NCBI GenBank assembly: GCA_017447445.1
Contig: JAFSNK010000029.1
Coordinates: 1-40,373 of the forward strand
Length of the DNA: 40,373 nucleotides
Reading direction: 5' to 3'
Source of the DNA: Clostridia bacterium
GTDB taxonomy: Bacteria; Bacillota; Clostridia; Oscillospirales; CAG-382
Shown here: one piece after another, positions 1 through 6,751 of the stretch
Layout of the letters: each line of letters starts with the position of its first letter
How positions within the stretch are numbered: position 1 is the first letter of the stretch
Translations under genes and position numbers: made by a program
The notes under the pieces: generated by a model
What the model saw: only the letters and a program-made list of their open reading frames with translations
Databases searched by the model: none
What the model was told of the DNA's origin: nothing

Positions 1-749
1 AGACTATGGGAGGCATCGCAACACACCTGATCGAGAGAAATACGACTATCCCGACCAAGAAGAGCCAGATCTTCTCCACGGCCGCGGACGGGCAGACCAG
101 CGTCGAGGTGCACGTCCTGCAGGGCGAGCGCGAGATGGCGCAGTACAACAAGACCCTCGGACGCTTCCAGTTGACCGGCATCCCCGCCGCTCCGAGAGGC
201 GTCCCGCAGATCGAAGTCACCTTCGATATCGACGCGAACGGCATAGTCAACGTAAAAGCGCTCGACAAGGGCACCGGCAAGGAACAGCATATCACCATCC
301 AGTCCTCCAGCAATATGAGCAAAGAGGCGATCGACAAAGCCATTAAGGACGCCGAAATGCACGCCGAAGAGGACAAGAAGGCAAAAGAAAAGGTGGAAGT
401 GAAGAACGCCGCCGAAAGCATGATCTTCCAGTGCGAGAAGACGCTTACCGACGCGGGCGATAAACTTACCGACAGCGACAAGGCGCCGGTCAACGCGGCT
501 ATCGAAAAGCTGAAAGAGACAGTCAAGACCGATAACACCGAAGCCATAAAGGCGGATACCGAAGCACTGCAGAAGGCGATCTACGAGATAAGCGCAAAGC
601 TTTATCAGCAGACCGCTTCCCAGCCCGGCGCGGAACAGCAGGGGTTCGATCCCAACGCGGGCGCGGGCAACAACGGCGGCGAAGCGAACGGGAACACCAA
701 CGGCGGCGAATATTACGACGCGGATTTCACCGATAAGACCAACGGCTAA
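1..749 (+). CDS. dnaK: Chaperone DnaK (Hsp70), C-terminal part; 5' end outside window
   Basis: ATP-dependent Hsp70 chaperone that binds exposed hydrophobic segments of unfolded cytosolic proteins, working with DnaJ and GrpE. The frame is open through the left edge, so the ATG at position 6 is an internal Met (family context ...ETMGG...). What remains is the substrate-binding beta domain, recognisable from [20 protein letters not shown] and [10 protein letters not shown], then the helical lid and the usual Gly/Asn-rich disordered tail ending in an acidic patch ([12 protein letters not shown]). The ATPase domain lies outside the window. It is followed 71 bases later by dnaJ on the same strand, the normal dnaK-dnaJ order of the class I heat-shock operon; hrcA and grpE would be expected upstream but cannot be seen. 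Confidence 0.97.
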   Translation, partial: TMGGIATHLIERNTTIPTKKSQIFSTAADGQTSVEVHVLQGEREMAQYNKTLGRFQLTGIPAAPRGVPQIEVTFDIDANGIVNVKALDKGTGKEQHITIQSSSNMSKEAIDKAIKDAEMHAEEDKKAKEKVEVKNAAESMIFQCEKTLTDAGDKLTDSDKAPVNAAIEKLKETVKTDNTEAIKADTEALQKAIYEISAKLYQQTASQPGAEQQGFDPNAGAGNNGGEANGNTNGGEYYDADFTDKTNG

Positions 750-820
750 ACCCCGAAACCGCACGAAGATAAGCCCGCCGGGCGCGCACTGCGGCCGACG
801 GGCTTCGCGAGGTGATTTAC

Positions 821-1948
821 TTGGCAGAAAAAAGAGATTGCTATGAAATACTCGGTATAAACAAAAACGCCACCGAGGACGAGATAAAAAAAGCATACAG
901 ACGGCTGGCGAAGCAGTACCACCCGGACGCGAACCCCGGCGATAAAGCCGCGGAGGAGAAGTTCAAGGAGGTAAACGAGGCGTACTCGATACTTTCCGAT
1001 TCGGAAAAGAAATCCAACTATGACCGCTTCGGCTACGCGGGGGTGGATCCTTCCGCGGGCGGCGGCGGGTTCGGCGGCGGTTTTTCCGGCTTTTCCGGCG
1101 GGTTCGATATGGGCGATATATTCGATATGTTCGGCGGTATGTTCGGCGGCGGCTCGCGCACCCGCGCCAATTCGGCGCGCCAGGGCGAGGACGTCGGTCT
1201 GCGGCTCACCGTGGATTTCAACGAAGCGCTGTTCGGCTGTAAAAAGGACGTTTCCTACAACCGCGTGGAAAAATGCGCGGAATGCGGCGGCAGCGGCGCG
1301 GCGAAGGGCACCAACGTTTCCACCTGCCGTAAATGCGGCGGCACCGGCCGCGTGAACACGCAAAGGCGCACTCCGTTCGGCGTGATGCAGAGCGTGGGCG
1401 CCTGCGACGAATGCGGCGGCACCGGCAAAAAGATCGAAACTCCCTGCCGCGAATGCCGCGGCAGCGGCTACACCCGCAAAAGCCGCAAGCTGGAGGTCAA
1501 CATCCCCGCCGGCATCGACAACGGTCAGCGCATAGTCCTGCACGGACAGGGCGACGCCGGAGCAAACGGCGGTCCGAACGGCGACCTCGTAATACTTATA
1601 AGCGTGCGGCCGCACAAGCTATTCGTGCGCGACGGGTTCAACCTTATGTTCGAAATGCCGATCTCGTTCACCGACGCGGCGCTCGGCGCCAAAATAACCA
1701 TCCCCACGCCGGACGGCAGCGGCGAACTCACCATTCCGGAGGGCACGCAGACCGGCTCCACCTTCAACGTGCGCGGCAAGGGCGTGCCGAAGGTGAACGG
1801 CAGCGGCAGGGGCGACCTTCTGGTCACGGTGCGCGTCGAAACGCCGAAAGGGCTCTCGCGCAAGCAGAAGGAGCTTTTGGAGGACCTGGACGATTCCTGC
1901 ACCGACAAGAACTACCCCAAACGCAAGGCGTTCGAAACCAAACTTTAA
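821..1948 (+). CDS. dnaJ: Chaperone DnaJ (Hsp40), TTG start
   Basis: Co-chaperone that stimulates DnaK ATP hydrolysis and delivers unfolded clients. Type I architecture is complete: J domain with the HPD tripeptide at residues 34-36, a Gly/Phe-rich linker at about 75-115, four zinc-finger repeats (CAECGGSG, CRKCGGTG, CDECGGTG, CRECRGSG) between about 145 and 215, then the two beta-barrel client domains. I place the start at TTG 821 rather than GTG 812: a GAGGTGA Shine-Dalgarno at 809-815 lies 5 bases before the TTG and contains the GTG, and the product then begins with the family-typical AEKRD. This gives 375 residues, normal for the family. It sits directly downstream of dnaK and ends at a strong hairpin. 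Confidence 0.95.
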   Translation: MAEKRDCYEILGINKNATEDEIKKAYRRLAKQYHPDANPGDKAAEEKFKEVNEAYSILSDSEKKSNYDRFGYAGVDPSAGGGGFGGGFSGFSGGFDMGDIFDMFGGMFGGGSRTRANSARQGEDVGLRLTVDFNEALFGCKKDVSYNRVEKCAECGGSGAAKGTNVSTCRKCGGTGRVNTQRRTPFGVMQSVGACDECGGTGKKIETPCRECRGSGYTRKSRKLEVNIPAGIDNGQRIVLHGQGDAGANGGPNGDLVILISVRPHKLFVRDGFNLMFEMPISFTDAALGAKITIPTPDGSGELTIPEGTQTGSTFNVRGKGVPKVNGSGRGDLLVTVRVETPKGLSRKQKELLEDLDDSCTDKNYPKRKAFETKL

Positions 1949-1960
1949 CAAAACAGAAAA

Positions 1961-1994
1961 AGGCGTTTCCGTTTTCGGCGGAAACGCCTATTTT
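1961..1994. terminator. Bidirectional intrinsic terminator between dnaJ and ruvX
   Basis: Perfect 11-bp stem (AGGCGTTTCCG at 1961-1971 with CGGAAACGCCT at 1979-1989) and a 7-base loop. The plus strand continues ATTTTG; the minus strand reads CTTTTTCTGTTTTG, so it can end both convergent transcripts and is stronger for ruvX. Confidence 0.8.
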
Positions 1995-2040
1995 GCATAT
2001 TTGCGCCCGGGAACGAATATAAATATACTACGGGCGAGAG

Positions 2041-2466
2041 CTATTTCTTTTCTTCCGCACGCAGCGCGTCGAGCTTTGATTGCAGTATTATCTGCGCGGA
2101 GAGGGCGTCCACCGCCTTGCGGCGCTTTTTGCCGTTGTACCCCGCGATGTTCATATAAGTATACGCCTCCACGGTGGAAAGCCGTTCGTCGAAGAACTCG
2201 GTTTCCAGCCCGCACAGCGGCGCGAGCATTTCCGCGAACGCGCGCGTTTTCTCGGCGCGGAAGGATTCGCTGCCGTCCATGTTCTTCGGCAGGCCCAGAA
2301 CTATCCGTTCGGCGCCAAGCTCCTTCGCCTTTGCCGCCGCTTGCGCCGCCGCGTCGCGCATACCTTTTACGTTAAGCGTACAGACGGCGGTCGCGATAAG
2401 CCCCGTCCTGTCGCTCACCGCGATCCCCACGCGCGCGTCGCCGTAATCTATTCCCATAAATATCAT
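2041..2466 (-). CDS. ruvX: YqgF/RuvX-family Holliday junction resolvase-like nuclease
   Basis: RNase H-fold protein of the YqgF/RuvX family, 141 residues, linked in other bacteria to 5' pre-16S rRNA processing and to Holliday junction resolution. The N-terminal metal-binding strand GIDYGDARVGIA, the VLGLPKNMDG segment, FFDERLSTVEA and the C-terminal DALSA segment are all present. An upstream ATG at 2523 would extend the frame, but a consensus promoter at 2486-2514 makes that ATG lie outside the transcript; a GAGGTGA Shine-Dalgarno at 2472-2478 supports the ATG at 2466. It is monocistronic, convergent with dnaJ, and ends with TAG, the rare stop in this window. Confidence 0.92.
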   Translation of the reverse strand: MIFMGIDYGDARVGIAVSDRTGLIATAVCTLNVKGMRDAAAQAAAKAKELGAERIVLGLPKNMDGSESFRAEKTRAFAEMLAPLCGLETEFFDERLSTVEAYTYMNIAGYNGKKRRKAVDALSAQIILQSKLDALRAEEKK

Positions 2467-2485
2467 TCGTTTCACCTCGCAGACC

Positions 2486-2514
2486 ACTATAAAACAAAAC
2501 TTTTCGTTTGTCAA
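2486..2514 (-). promoter_or_regulatory. Sigma-A promoter of ruvX
   Basis: Reading the minus strand: TTGACA (2514-2509), exact 17-base spacer, TATAGT (2491-2486). The start of transcription would fall near 2479, giving a very short leader that still contains the Shine-Dalgarno sequence. Confidence 0.8.
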
Positions 2515-2590
2515 CTTTTTCATACATATAAAAGCGCGAAAACGCGAAAAATAATAACGGACAAAGCGGATTTGTCCAAAGGAGCGTCTT

Positions 2591-2797
2591 ATGAGAAGTA
2601 AAAGAGCAAGGAAGTATATTCCGCCGTATTACCCTTACCGCTACGATCCGCCGGAGCTCGACGGCACGCGGTACCTCGATCTGTGCGCGGAGTTTTCCGG
2701 GCAGGACGAAGAGTTCGCGGATATCCCGGCGGGGCACAATAAGCCGGAAGGGAAACCGGATATCACGGAATATACCCGCGGGCGGCAGTTCCGCTGA
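2591..2797 (+). CDS. Small protein of unknown function, 68 residues
   Basis: I do not recognise this protein. An AAAGGAG Shine-Dalgarno lies 6 bases before the ATG, which supports a real gene. The N-terminus is basic (MRSKRARK) and runs into an aromatic/proline stretch (YIPPYYPYRYDPPE); the remainder is hydrophilic and acidic, with one Cys and no membrane segment. It is divergent from ruvX and followed by a hairpin and a dispersed repeat. Codon use resembles its neighbours. No clear sigma-A promoter is seen; TTGTCA at 2508 has no well-spaced -10. Confidence 0.6.
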   Translation: MRSKRARKYIPPYYPYRYDPPELDGTRYLDLCAEFSGQDEEFADIPAGHNKPEGKPDITEYTRGRQFR

Positions 2798-2816
2798 AAC
2801 AAAAAAGCTCCTTATC

Positions 2817-2838
2817 CCGCTTCGTTTGCGCGAAGCGG
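2817..2838. repeat. Inverted repeat downstream of the 68-residue gene
   Basis: CCGCTTCG pairs with CGAAGCGG around a 6-base loop. There is no T-run on the plus strand after it. On the minus strand it is followed by GGGATAAGGAGCTTTTTT. It may be a weak terminator or part of the adjacent repeat element. Confidence 0.4.
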
Positions 2839-2860
2839 CAGGCGTGACGAGATAACCACT

Positions 2861-2979
2861 CTTTACGCACAATCGCAAAAAAGCAATAAAAGGAAAGGGC
2901 CGCTCGGAACGAAAGTTTTGAACGGTCCTTTTCATATTACGAAACGCGTGGATAATATCCTTGCGCTTTCACGAAAAAC
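2861..2979 (+). repeat. Dispersed intergenic element, copy A
   Basis: A non-coding stretch that shares three blocks, in the same order and at similar spacing, with 40190-40313: the 12-mer CTTTACGCACAA, a central hairpin module (AGGAAA.GG, TCGGA, GAAC, TTTTC), and ACGAAAAAC at the end. In this copy AAAGGGCCG (2894-2902) pairs with CGGTCCTTT (2923-2931), a 9-bp stem with one G-T pair, followed by TTTC. Structure is kept although the sequences differ, so it may be an untyped small RNA or a decayed mobile repeat. Confidence 0.5.
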
Positions 2980-3021
2980 ATCCCGTTCCGCTCCCGCCGT
3001 ATTTTTTTAAAAAAACTTTTT

Positions 3022-3058
3022 TACTGTACTGAATATAGGACAGTATTCCTCCTATAAT
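3022..3058 (+). promoter_or_regulatory. Promoter with operator-like palindrome before the 45-residue gene
   Basis: A consensus -10 TATAAT lies at 3053-3058. The -35 position (about 3029-3035) has only a weak match and lies inside an inverted repeat TACTGT (3022-3027), 12 bases, ACAGTA (3040-3045). A palindrome covering a poor -35 suggests a promoter controlled by a dimeric regulator. The regulator is not identified. Confidence 0.5.
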
Positions 3059-3092
3059 AAAGGCGAAAACAAAAGAAAAGGAGCTTATTAAA

Positions 3093-3230
3093 ATGAAAAA
3101 CACGATAGTAAACGTAATCAGAGCTCACTATGATAAAGACGGGTTTCTGAACGGATTCATCAAAGGAGCGCTCGGCATGGGCGCGTTCATCTCCGTGGCG
3201 GCGCTGTTCACCGGCTGCTTCGGGATATAA
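3093..3230 (+). CDS. Small hydrophobic peptide, 45 residues, in its own transcription unit
   Basis: Sequence starts MKNTIVNVIRAHYDKDG and ends in a Gly/Ala/Phe-rich hydrophobic segment (GALGMGAFISVAALFTGCFG), so it probably inserts in or associates with the membrane. An AAAGGAG Shine-Dalgarno at 3077-3083 lies 9 bases before the ATG. The unit has its own promoter with an operator-like palindrome and a perfect terminator 7 bases after the stop codon. No homologue is recognised. It could be a small regulatory membrane protein, a toxin-like peptide or a secreted peptide; nothing in the sequence decides between these. It is too short for most gene finders. Confidence 0.6.
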   Translation: MKNTIVNVIRAHYDKDGFLNGFIKGALGMGAFISVAALFTGCFGI

Positions 3231-3236
3231 AAACGT

Positions 3237-3269
3237 CCCCGCCGCAAATAAATTGCGGCGGGGTTTTTT
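3237..3269 (+). terminator. Intrinsic terminator of the 45-residue gene
   Basis: Perfect 11-bp stem CCCCGCCGCAA (3237-3247) with TTGCGGCGGGG (3253-3263), 5-base loop ATAAA, followed by six T (3264-3269). Confidence 0.92.
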
Positions 3270-3531
3270 ATTCCGAAACGGGACCAACGCGAAACATATA
3301 GCGATGCTGCACAATTCCGCAAGTAAATATTCAGGCAAAATGATATTGTTTTTAAGAAATTGAAAGTATATGATATTATTGAAGAATAACTATTTGGAAA
3401 CCGTTGCGGCAATCTGTCGCGTTTATATTGAAGTACGTCTTTAATTCGAATTGAAACCGTTTTTTCAGTAACTGCCTGTTGTTTTGGATACTATGCTTTA
3501 ACTATATTAGTATTAAAGAGAGGTATTTATT
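3270..3531 (+). other. AT-rich intergenic region before the 3532 gene
   Basis: No gene is supported here. The stretch is clearly more AT-rich than the coding DNA around it. Close to the next gene a loose promoter (TTGTTT, 18 bases, TATATT) can be proposed. No strong hairpin was seen after the terminator ending at 3269. Confidence 0.4.
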
Positions 3532-4203
3532 ATGAATAAAAGGATATGGATAATACTATCCGCGGTGCTTATAGTTGCCGCGGCGACAGCAGCCGTGTTA
3601 GCGGTGGTCTCCTCCGGCGAGAGCAAAGCGGACGACGGAACGATACGGCTTGACAGATACTGGGCGGATTACCGCGCGGAGAAGGGCGAAGAACCGATCT
3701 CCCTGCAGGAGATATACACCGCCACAAAACAGCTTTGCGCATCCGGCAAGGTAATAAAGTTCCGCGCCGGCTACGGTGCGGTAAACTGCATCAAATGGGG
3801 GTACGGCGGATCGAAATACATGGAGCAGTATGATTCTAATCAGGATATAACCGTCGATTTTTCCGAAAAACCCGCTGACGAGAAGGATTATTATTTCCTT
3901 TTCCTCGCCGCGCTCGATTATTTCGATGACCGCGCCGTCATCTCCGCGATAGCGTTGCAGCAGCAAGTATATAACGCACCTTTTCCGTATATATTTTTCT
4001 ACACCGAAAAACCGTTTGCAAGCTATGGATACGAAAACGTCGTTGACGCCGTAAATGCCATGGAAACCGATATAAACATTGAATATTACGTTATAGACAC
4101 CTCTCACACGCGCATCATTAAATTCCCGAAAGGCGTTCCGCGTGATTCAATCGATTTGTACGATAGCATTTATCCGCTGCTTGCGAAAGGCGAGGATATT
4201 TGA
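3532..4203 (+). CDS. Membrane-anchored extracytoplasmic protein of unknown function
   Basis: 223 residues, not recognised. The N-terminus (MNKRIW followed by a roughly 22-residue hydrophobic run to AVLAVVSS) is a signal-anchor or uncleaved signal peptide without a lipobox, so the rest should lie outside the cell. The exported part is rich in aromatic residues and has two cysteines (LCASG and AVNCIKW) that could pair. It resembles no catalytic family I know. The GAGAGG ribosome binding site precedes the ATG by 8 bases. It is monocistronic, starts in an AT-rich region and ends at a bidirectional terminator. Confidence 0.7.
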   Translation: MNKRIWIILSAVLIVAAATAAVLAVVSSGESKADDGTIRLDRYWADYRAEKGEEPISLQEIYTATKQLCASGKVIKFRAGYGAVNCIKWGYGGSKYMEQYDSNQDITVDFSEKPADEKDYYFLFLAALDYFDDRAVISAIALQQQVYNAPFPYIFFYTEKPFASYGYENVVDAVNAMETDINIEYYVIDTSHTRIIKFPKGVPRDSIDLYDSIYPLLAKGEDI

Positions 4204-4222
4204 TGATCTGAGCGCATAATTG

Positions 4223-4248
4223 AAAAAGCCCCTTGCCGGGGCTTTTTT
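4223..4248. terminator. Bidirectional terminator
   Basis: AAAAAGCCCC (4223-4232), loop TTGCC, GGGGCTTTTTT (4238-4248). It serves both the rightward gene ending at 4203 and the leftward thioesterase gene ending at 4260. Confidence 0.9.
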
Positions 4249-4259
4249 CGTTGTGCTTA

Positions 4260-4982
4260 TCAATACTTCTCACGCAGCAGCTCCGCCTCGAAGCAGGGCT
4301 GATCCGTTGCGGTATTGTGCGCGAAAACAACGCTTTTTCCCTCGCTTTCCGCGGTGGAAACGGCAAGCGTTTCGCCGAGCCGCGCCTCATGCTTAAAAAT
4401 CACCTTCAAACCCTTCACCCATTCGGAAACGCCGGTAAAGCCCGGTATGGAATCCACGGCGATATCGGCGTAAACGCAGTTGTTAAGGTGGTTGTTCTCG
4501 TCCAGGTCCGAAACGCGCACGAGTCTTTCGCACCGCGGGAGCGCGCCTTCCGCGGCGAAGGAACGCGGGATATCGATTTTCTTGTGCTCCAGTCCGCAGC
4601 ATTCGAAATCCACCGGGAAATCGCGCGGGCGCACAAGCGCGCGAGTGTCGTAGCGCACCAGCACCCAGAAGCTGGAGCAGTGTCCTATCTCCCTGCCGCC
4701 GGAATAAAACTCGAACTCGCGGTCGAAGGTAAGACCGGTTATGCTGTTGTTATAGGTCTTCATCTGCACCGTTTCGCCCTCGCGGAAGGGGCGTTCCAGC
4801 TCGAACCCCAGCTTTGTAACGACGAAAACGGTGTTCAGTCCGCGCATAAAAGGATAGGTGCAGCCGAACGAATCGCAGTCCTCACGCGCGTACTGCTGCA
4901 TATAGCGCATAAGCGCCGAGGGCTTTGCCGTGCCGTTCGGCAGCACGTCAAAGCTCGATATCCTCATATCCGTAAGCTTCAT
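4260..4982 (-). CDS. Acyl-ACP thioesterase (FatA/FatB-type double hotdog)
   Basis: 240 residues, the length of bacterial acyl-ACP thioesterases, which hydrolyse acyl-ACP to free fatty acid in the cytosol. Two hotdog halves are apparent. The first holds the helix with LMRYMQQYAREDCDSFGCTY. The second holds the family-typical SDLDENNHLNNCVYADIA segment (D, N, H and N candidate active-site residues), preceded by the FWVLVRYDTRALVRP strand. The ATG overlaps the TGA of the upstream recombinase gene (ATGA at 4979-4982), implying translational coupling. Chain-length preference cannot be told from the sequence. Confidence 0.88.
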   Translation of the reverse strand: MKLTDMRISSFDVLPNGTAKPSALMRYMQQYAREDCDSFGCTYPFMRGLNTVFVVTKLGFELERPFREGETVQMKTYNNSITGLTFDREFEFYSGGREIGHCSSFWVLVRYDTRALVRPRDFPVDFECCGLEHKKIDIPRSFAAEGALPRCERLVRVSDLDENNHLNNCVYADIAVDSIPGFTGVSEWVKGLKVIFKHEARLGETLAVSTAESEGKSVVFAHNTATDQPCFEAELLREKY

Positions 4983-5971
4983 TTTTTCTTTATCCCGGCA
5001 AGCGGATTCGCCTCCGCCGCCGCCTCCAGTTGTTTGTCCGAAACGTGCGTGTAGATCTGCGTGGTGGTAAGCTGTTCGTGCCCCAGCACGTTCATAAGCG
5101 TGCGCACGTCCACGTTGCCCTCGTTATACATAAGCGTGGCGGCGGTGTGACGCAGCTTGTGCACCGAAAGCCCCCTGCCGTCCAGCCCGGCGAGCTTCAG
5201 GTATTTATAGACCGCCTTCTGCACCAGCTCGCGCGAGACGCGGGTATTGTGCGAGCTTAAAAACAGCGCGTTTTTGTCTTTTATCGGTTTTCCGCTTTCC
5301 ATCGCGCGCGTCTGCCGCACCGCAAGGTAGGAATCGAGCGAATCGCGGCAGGCGGAATTAAGGTATATCACCCGCATTTTGTTCCCCTTGCCGGTAACGG
5401 TGAGCTTTGTATGATCTGCGGCGATATCCTGCAGGTTTATCCCCACCAGCTCGGCAAGCCGCATCCCGCAGTTCAAAAACAGCGTTAAAATGCAATAGTC
5501 GCGCTCGTAGTTCCTGTCGTCCTTCGGAACGGCGTCGAGCAGCCGCAGACTCTCCTCCAGATTAAGGTATTTCGGCAGCGCGGGCTTTATTGTCGGGCTG
5601 TCGATATCCTTCGCCGGGTTTTCGTCGAAATGGCGGGATTTAACGGTGTGGTATTTGTAAAACGCCTTTATCGCCGAAAGCCGCCGCGCGCGGATGCGCA
5701 CCTTGTTGCCGCGCTGTTCCGCGAGGTAGAGCATATAAAGATATATCTCCTCCGGCGTGACCGACTTCGCGAGTTCGTAGTCGAGCGAAGCCAGACTCAC
5801 CTGCGACATATCCGTTTCCGCGTCCGGCTTTTTGCCCTCGCGCAGTAAAACTATATAGCGGAAGAACAGCACAAGGTCGTTCACGTATTCGCTCACCGTA
5901 AGGGGCGAGCAGTTCTGTATCGCGCTTTTGTAAGCGGCAAAGGTGGAAATGACCTCCGGCATATCGCGCAT
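4979..5971 (-). CDS. Tyrosine recombinase, XerC/XerD type
   Basis: Site-specific recombinase of the phage-integrase family, 330 residues, of the size of chromosome-dimer-resolving Xer proteins. An N-terminal SAM-like DNA-binding domain (about 1-110) precedes the catalytic domain. All active-site residues are visible: Arg171 (NCGMRLAELVG), Lys195 (VTGKGNKMR), His271 and Arg274 (HKLRHTAATL), His298 (LGHEQ) and nucleophile Tyr307 (QIYTHV). I start it at 5971, where an AAGGAGG site lies 8 bases upstream, not at the ATG at 6016. No attachment site, prophage or transposon genes are adjacent, which favours a housekeeping Xer role over an integrase. It is the first gene of a two-gene unit with the thioesterase. 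Confidence 0.9.
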   Translation of the reverse strand: MRDMPEVISTFAAYKSAIQNCSPLTVSEYVNDLVLFFRYIVLLREGKKPDAETDMSQVSLASLDYELAKSVTPEEIYLYMLYLAEQRGNKVRIRARRLSAIKAFYKYHTVKSRHFDENPAKDIDSPTIKPALPKYLNLEESLRLLDAVPKDDRNYERDYCILTLFLNCGMRLAELVGINLQDIAADHTKLTVTGKGNKMRVIYLNSACRDSLDSYLAVRQTRAMESGKPIKDKNALFLSSHNTRVSRELVQKAVYKYLKLAGLDGRGLSVHKLRHTAATLMYNEGNVDVRTLMNVLGHEQLTTTQIYTHVSDKQLEAAAEANPLAGIKKK

Positions 5972-5987
5972 ATCCCGCGCCTCCTTA

Positions 5988-6016
5988 TTGACAAATCGCC
6001 GTGCGTGTTGTATCAT
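5988..6016 (+). promoter_or_regulatory. Sigma-A promoter for the CBM9-like gene
   Basis: TTGACA (5988-5993), 17-base spacer, TATCAT (6011-6016). Transcription would start near 6023, about 40 bases before the ATG at 6062. Its -10 overlaps the -10 of the leftward promoter. Confidence 0.75.
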
Positions 6017-6040
6017 AATAATATAATATAATTAATTCAA
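6012..6040 (-). promoter_or_regulatory. Sigma-A promoter for the xer-thioesterase unit
   Basis: Minus strand: TTGAAT (6040-6035), 17-base spacer, TATGAT (6017-6012). It shares five of six -10 positions with the rightward promoter at 5988-6016. Confidence 0.65.
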
Positions 6041-6061
6041 CGTAAAATCAAGGAGTTTTTT

Positions 6062-6661
6062 ATGAAATACGTTATAAACCGCGCGAAAGAAGCCGATTTT
6101 TCGCTTGCGAACGTCGCAAGGATCAACAAATACCGCTGGGAGCAGGGCTATTCTCCCCGGGCGGAAGCGCGCCTGCTTTATATCCCCGGAAAGGGCTTCG
6201 CTTTGCAGATGAAGGCGTTCGAGACCGAACCGACCGCCGTTTACGGGAACTATAACGATCCGGTTTATAAAGACAGTTGCCTGGAATTCTTCGTTTCCTT
6301 CAACAAAAAAAGCCCGAAGTATATGAACTTCGAGATGAACTCCCGCGGGGCGTTCCTCGCGGCGGTCCGCACCGACAGAAAGAACAAAACGCCCATCCAC
6401 GAGCTCGCCGGAGCTCTGCCGGAGGTAAAACCGATAAAGGGCAGGGGATACTGGGGCGTGGAGGCGTTCTTCACGCTTGGATTCATAAAGCAGACCTTCG
6501 GCGTTTCGCGCTTCTGCCGCGGCGACGTTTTAAGGGGCAACTTTTATAAATGCGGCGACGAAACTCCCGCCCCGCACTACGGTATGTGGTCCCCCGTCGG
6601 CACGGGATCGCCGGATTTCCACCGCCCGGAATACTTCGGGGAGCTTGTTATCGGCGAATGA
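6062..6661 (+). CDS. CBM9-like (DOMON-type) carbohydrate-binding domain protein
   Basis: 199 residues made of a single domain resembling the carbohydrate-binding-like fold family (CBM9-like). Markers are the early RWEQGYSPRAEARLLY strand, the YKDSCLEFFVSF strand and turn near residue 75, FEMNSRGAFLAA, and the late FCRGDVLRGNFYKCGDE followed by a HYGMWSPVGT segment. There is no signal peptide or membrane segment, so it is predicted cytosolic, which is common for stand-alone members and unlike secreted xylanase CBM9 modules. Its role is unknown. Its promoter overlaps that of the divergent xer unit; the serpin gene follows 90 bases later on the same strand. Confidence 0.75.
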   Translation: MKYVINRAKEADFSLANVARINKYRWEQGYSPRAEARLLYIPGKGFALQMKAFETEPTAVYGNYNDPVYKDSCLEFFVSFNKKSPKYMNFEMNSRGAFLAAVRTDRKNKTPIHELAGALPEVKPIKGRGYWGVEAFFTLGFIKQTFGVSRFCRGDVLRGNFYKCGDETPAPHYGMWSPVGTGSPDFHRPEYFGELVIGE

Positions 6662-6751
6662 TCCGCGGTTTTCAAAAATTTTTTGTCCGCTTTTTGCGTT
6701 TTTCAAAGTATTATATACAGAACACAAAAATAATACGGAAAGGCGACTGAA

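Noticed and set aside
2467..2523. Longer ruvX start at 2523
   Set aside because: The promoter at 2486-2514 lies inside that extension and a good ribosome binding site favours 2466.
2508..2532. Rightward promoter TTGTCA/TATAAA before the 68-residue gene
   Set aside because: Spacer is only about 13 bases.
4979..5971. Integrase of a mobile element
   Set aside because: No attachment repeats, tRNA, phage or transfer genes nearby; gene pairing and size fit a housekeeping Xer protein.
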